This document shows, in pieces, positions 61,636 to 64,000 of a stretch of 64,000 nt of DNA. Source of the DNA: Fibrobacter sp. (GTDB lineage Bacteria; Fibrobacterota; Fibrobacteria; Fibrobacterales; Fibrobacteraceae). The first letter of the stretch is position 1. Each line of letters begins with the position of its first letter. The DNA lies in contig NZ_JAFWOM010000043.1 of the NCBI RefSeq assembly GCF_017545445.1, positions 1 through 64,000 of the forward strand, in the 5' to 3' direction. Position numbers and translations under genes: made by a program. A model generated the notes under the pieces. That model did not search any database. It saw nothing but the letters and a program-made list of their open reading frames with translations, and was not told the origin of the DNA.

Positions 61636-62487
61636 TTAGATGAACTCGGCGAAATCTTTGATATGGCCTGCGGTGTATCGTGGCGACAAGGGGAGTAGAT
61701 TCTCTGTTTTGCCGAAGCCTTCAAAAAGCGTGATGCAATCGATGCTTGCGTTCTTTGCTGCTAGAACATCGGGCGTATCGTCGCCAATCATGATTGCTTT
61801 TTCGGGGGCGATTCCGGTCTGGCGGAGTATCTCGTAAATGCCGGCGGGGCTTGGCTTGCGTTCGGGCGTGGTGTCGCCGCAGAGGTATGTGGCGAACGAA
61901 TTTTCGAGTCCGAATTTTTCGAGAATTTTTTGTGCAGGGGCGACGGGCTTGTTCGTGAGCATCGCCGCGCATTTAGCCCCGGCGCAGTACCCATTACCAT
62001 TTGTGCCTTTTGCATTATTTTCCGCACGGTTCTCATTGCTTTCCGTGCAGTTCTTATCGTTTCTTGCGCAGTCTCCATTACGATTGATGGCTGCGATTCT
62101 TTGCAAAAGTTTTATGACACCTTCGTATGGTTCCGTATTTTCGGTGCAATGCTCCCAGTAGAATTCTGAATAAACTTTATGGATTTCTTTGATTTTTTCT
62201 TCGCTGAAACCTTCGCGTTCTAGCACGGCGGCGACTTCGTCAAAGTTGCGAACGAGTTTCACGTCAATGAAATTTGCGGCGACTGCACGACGAATCAAGT
62301 TCATGGATCCGTTCCCGATGAATGTTCGCACATCGTCATTGCTGTGTGTGCAAAGCCCGAATTGCATCATCGCGTAATTCACGGCGGGGGCCAAATCGCC
62401 AAGCGTATTGAATAGCGTGCCGTCCAAGTCGAAAATGAACAATTCTTTTTGTGCAAGAAGTGCCTTGAGTTCGTCGAGTGAAGTCAT
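61636..62487 (-). CDS. HAD phosphatase, phosphoglycolate-phosphatase-like, with heptapeptide insertion
   Basis: 283 residues, about 60 longer than Gph. Motif I FIFDLDGTLFNT (nucleophile D20, D22), helical cap domain with NDDVRTFIGNG, motif II LTNKP (T178), Lys211 in ERKPSP and motif IV IGDDTPD (D236/D237) are all intact, as is the FEGFG-type end. Between cap and core lies an Asn/Cys/Glu-rich insertion of about 38 residues (135-172) encoded by five 21-bp tandem units (61982-62086), read as heptapeptides such as RNGDCA and NGNGYCA. Family members dephosphorylate small phosphates such as phosphoglycolate; the substrate is uncertain. It lies 41 bp before the desulfurase on the same strand. Confidence 0.85.
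   Translation of the reverse strand: MTSLDELKALLAQKELFIFDLDGTLFNTLGDLAPAVNYAMMQFGLCTHSNDDVRTFIGNGSMNLIRRAVAANFIDVKLVRNFDEVAAVLEREGFSEEKIKEIHKVYSEFYWEHCTENTEPYEGVIKLLQRIAAINRNGDCARNDKNCTESNENRAENNAKGTNGNGYCAGAKCAAMLTNKPVAPAQKILEKFGLENSFATYLCGDTTPERKPSPAGIYEILRQTGIAPEKAIMIGDDTPDVLAAKNASIDCITLFEGFGKTENLLPLSPRYTAGHIKDFAEFI
61982..62086. repeat. Five tandem 21-bp units within the HAD phosphatase gene
   Basis: Units begin GCGCAGTAC, GTGCCTTTT, GCACGGTTC, GTGCAGTTC and GCGCAGTCT (plus strand), each 21 bp; the period is a multiple of three, so the frame is kept. Confidence 0.75.
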
Positions 62488-62600
62488 GGCGCCAAATGTA
62501 GAAAATGTTGAGTTGTTAGTCGATGGTTTTTGGTCATTGGAAATGTGTGATGAGTATGGGACTATGAGGGTGTGCGTTGCTCTGGTTGTTGTAGATTTTG

Positions 62601-62606
62601 TATATT
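62601..62606 (+). promoter_or_regulatory. Candidate -10 element of the 62613 gene
   Basis: TATATT, 6 nt before the ATG at 62613, with TTGCTC 18 nt upstream as a possible -35. Confidence 0.5.
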
Positions 62607-62612
62607 CCTAAT

Positions 62613-62882
62613 ATGGCTTTTCAAAGAATTTATTTGTTGCTTATGCTTGCGTTTTCGTGCACGTTCTTGTGGGCGTGCAGTTGTGCATCTTCAGATAATT
62701 GTGCTGAAGAATGGTTTGGGCCGACGGATCGAGAAACGATGGATCAAAAAAATGCAAAATGCCTCGACCAAGAAAAATATGATTCTTGCCTAAGCAGACA
62801 TTTGTATGCTCAGAATACCGATGTTGTTGCTCAATGCCGCGAAGAGGCTATATATTTGTGTAAGGATGGAAAGAAACGTTAA
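62613..62882 (+). CDS. Small Cys-rich lipoprotein
   Basis: 89 residues from ATG 62613 (MAFQRIYLLLMLAFSCTFLWAC, lipobox LWAC). A TTG 15 nt upstream overlaps the TATATT element and is less likely. The mature part of about 67 residues has seven Cys (CSCASSDNC, KC, SCLS, QC, LC), suggesting a disulfide-rich knot, and is strongly charged. No family is recognised. The gene is short but has signal, promoter-like element and codon pattern in its favour. Confidence 0.65.
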   Translation: MAFQRIYLLLMLAFSCTFLWACSCASSDNCAEEWFGPTDRETMDQKNAKCLDQEKYDSCLSRHLYAQNTDVVAQCREEAIYLCKDGKKR

Positions 62883-62885
62883 CAA

Positions 62886-62960
62886 ACAACTAACCACAGC
62901 CCACTTCTAACTTCCTACTGCCTACTGTTTACTAACCACTAATCTCTAACCACTAATTTC
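62886..62960. repeat. Dispersed family A repeat
   Basis: ACTAACCACAGCCCAC, CTTCCTACTGCCTACTG and TTACTAACCACTAATCTC followed by TAACCACTAATTTC, the units seen at 4492, 29181 and 29377. It fills the gap up to the next promoter element. Confidence 0.65.
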
Positions 62961-62966
62961 TATATT
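62961..62966 (+). promoter_or_regulatory. Candidate -10 element of the 62973 gene
   Basis: TATATT directly at the end of the family A repeat, 6 nt before ATG 62973. Confidence 0.4.
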
Positions 62967-62972
62967 CATACC

Positions 62973-63707
62973 ATGATGTCAAAAATTTTTAAATCTCTTT
63001 TTGTGGCGGCTCTTGCGTTTTCAGCGACAGCCATGGCCGATGATGTTATCCGTTTTGTTCCGGATCCGTATCCGATTGGTTTTGCAGATCAGGGCGATGT
63101 TAAGCACATCGTTATCAAAGGTGCAAATGTTACGGATAAAGAGATTGTTCTTGAAAACGTGATTGGTCAGGGCATCGGCATGTCGAACTTCAAATATCCG
63201 CAAAAGATTGCGCCGAATGCTCCGGTGACTATCGAATTCGATATGGATTTTGCTGGCATGGATGGTCAAATCAACCCTGTCGTGGTCATCATAGATAATC
63301 AGGGAACGCCGTATCCGGCCCAGTTGGACGGTTATGTAAAGAATCCGATTTTCTTTGGCGAAAAGATGTTCGACGCTGGTTATTATGCACCGAATGAGAA
63401 ACGCGAATGGACGTTCTATGTATGGGGAACAGACAAGAAGGAACGCCCAGATTTGACTCTTGACGAAAACGCCCAGAGGGAATTTTCAATCAAGACGAAA
63501 AACGTGATGCTCAATGTCGATAAAGTCGATCAAGTCAAGGAAGGGGGCAAGGTTCCTGGACTCAAGGTCACGCTTTCGACGAAGGGACTTTCGCGCACGG
63601 GCTGGGAACTCAAGCAGAAAAGTCTTCGCAAAATTGTCGGGTTCAAGAGTAAAAAGTATCCGAAGGCGACTCCCGAGGTGCTGGTTGTCGGTTATTGGAA
63701 GGAGTAG
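62973..63707 (+). CDS. Exported protein, DUF1573/ASH-like Ig domains
   Basis: 244 residues. Signal peptide MMSKIFKSLFVAALAFSATAMA with cleavage after AMA. The mature protein begins with a segment FVPDPYPIGFADQGDVKHIVIKG that has the 'F-D-x-G' layout of DUF1573/ASH Ig-like domains, followed by VLENVIGQGIGMSNFKYPQ, PVTIEFDMDFAGM and VVIIDNQGTPYPAQLDGYV, all typical ASH strands. A second half (120-244) is beta-rich and Lys-rich. Periplasmic or surface protein of unknown function. It begins directly after a family A repeat. Confidence 0.7.
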   Translation: MMSKIFKSLFVAALAFSATAMADDVIRFVPDPYPIGFADQGDVKHIVIKGANVTDKEIVLENVIGQGIGMSNFKYPQKIAPNAPVTIEFDMDFAGMDGQINPVVVIIDNQGTPYPAQLDGYVKNPIFFGEKMFDAGYYAPNEKREWTFYVWGTDKKERPDLTLDENAQREFSIKTKNVMLNVDKVDQVKEGGKVPGLKVTLSTKGLSRTGWELKQKSLRKIVGFKSKKYPKATPEVLVVGYWKE

Positions 63708-63823
63708 AATCGTTTAAAAAGGACCTGCGATGCCAGAGTGAGGTAAATTTCGCTTTTTTCGCACTTTTGCCTTGAAAAAATGTTCTAGTTTAACTAACTT
63801 TGGCATACTCTTGTAAGAGACCT

Positions 63824-63897
63824 CGGGATGTAGCTCAGCCTGGTAGAGCGCTTGAATGGGGTTCAAGAGGTCGCTGATTCGAATTCAGTCATCCCGA
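63824..63897 (+). tRNA. tRNA-Pro (GGG)
   Basis: Cloverleaf: acceptor CGGGATG/CATCCCG, D-arm GCTC with AGCCTGGTA loop, anticodon stem CTTGA/TCAAG with loop ATGGGGT giving anticodon GGG (Pro, CCC/CCU codons), TPsiC loop TTCGAAT. CCA is not encoded, so it must be added after transcription. A terminator follows at once. Confidence 0.95.
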
Positions 63898-63900
63898 CTA

Positions 63901-63929
63901 AAAAGACTCGTCATTGACGAGTCTTTTTT
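63901..63929 (+). terminator. Intrinsic terminator after tRNA-Pro
   Basis: Perfect 12-bp stem AAAAGACTCGTC/GACGAGTCTTTT, 3-nt loop, T run. The last 71 bases of the window show no gene. Confidence 0.93.
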
Positions 63930-64000
63930 GCATTGTTCTTTTTCGCAGCGTTGACTTTGTTATGTTACTGCTGCCGTGTTGATGAATTTTTCTGTGCTGA

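Noticed and set aside
62598..62612. Upstream TTG start of the small Cys-rich lipoprotein
   Set aside because: It would overlap the TATATT element and gives no better signal peptide than ATG 62613.

Overview
The window looks like chromosomal DNA of a Fibrobacter-type cellulolytic bacterium (phylum Fibrobacterota). The grounds are three adjacent giant multimodular GH9 cellulases with a shared C-terminal tail, two proteins with 'Fibrobacter succinogenes major paralogous' (FISUMP) domains, many lipoproteins with poly-serine linkers, a lipoprotein expansin, and a class I fumarase as expected of a succinate producer. There is no rRNA here, so species cannot be given.

Layout. 144-2223 (minus): an AGE-family epimerase-like enzyme overlapping a DJ-1/PfpI protein; a CRP-like palindrome lies in the divergent gap. 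2585-4322 (plus): nrdR and a 23S rRNA methyltransferase-like gene. 4519-8867 (minus): a 7TM histidine kinase, a stand-alone receiver and a sigma-54 activator whose own receiver has lost its phospho-aspartate. 8892-27989 (minus): three GH9 proteins of about 1955, 2134 and 2163 residues. The kinase operon starts 24 bp after the last one, so plant-polymer degradation and signalling may be linked. 28218-28922 (minus): an Ala/Pro-rich envelope protein. 28923-29551: repeat-rich intergenic DNA. 29552-31189: fumarase.

31351-36691 is mostly small lipoproteins, including a three-member duplicated family, followed by a thioredoxin-like protein and pth. 36848-48800 is an accessory surface-protein region: a 1283-residue Cys-repeat lipoprotein, a secreted esterase, a 47-residue peptide gene, a PEGA protein and two FISUMP lipoproteins, one of which carries a module shared with the GH9 enzymes inserted inside its FISUMP domain. 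48942-52430 holds guaB, a lipoprotein and an expansin. 52609-63707 holds gatA with a small membrane protein, rmlD, envelope proteins, a tandem pair of AgmX/PglI-like lipoproteins, a ttcA/cysteine desulfurase/HAD phosphatase minus-strand group and two small exported proteins. A tRNA-Pro(GGG) closes the window.

Three window-wide patterns stand out. Ten genes have TATATT ending 6-8 nt before the start codon, which predicts leaderless transcripts. Two families of dispersed repeats fill many intergenic gaps, and one has become the 5' coding part of a lipoprotein gene. Low-complexity insertions occur inside two otherwise conserved enzymes.
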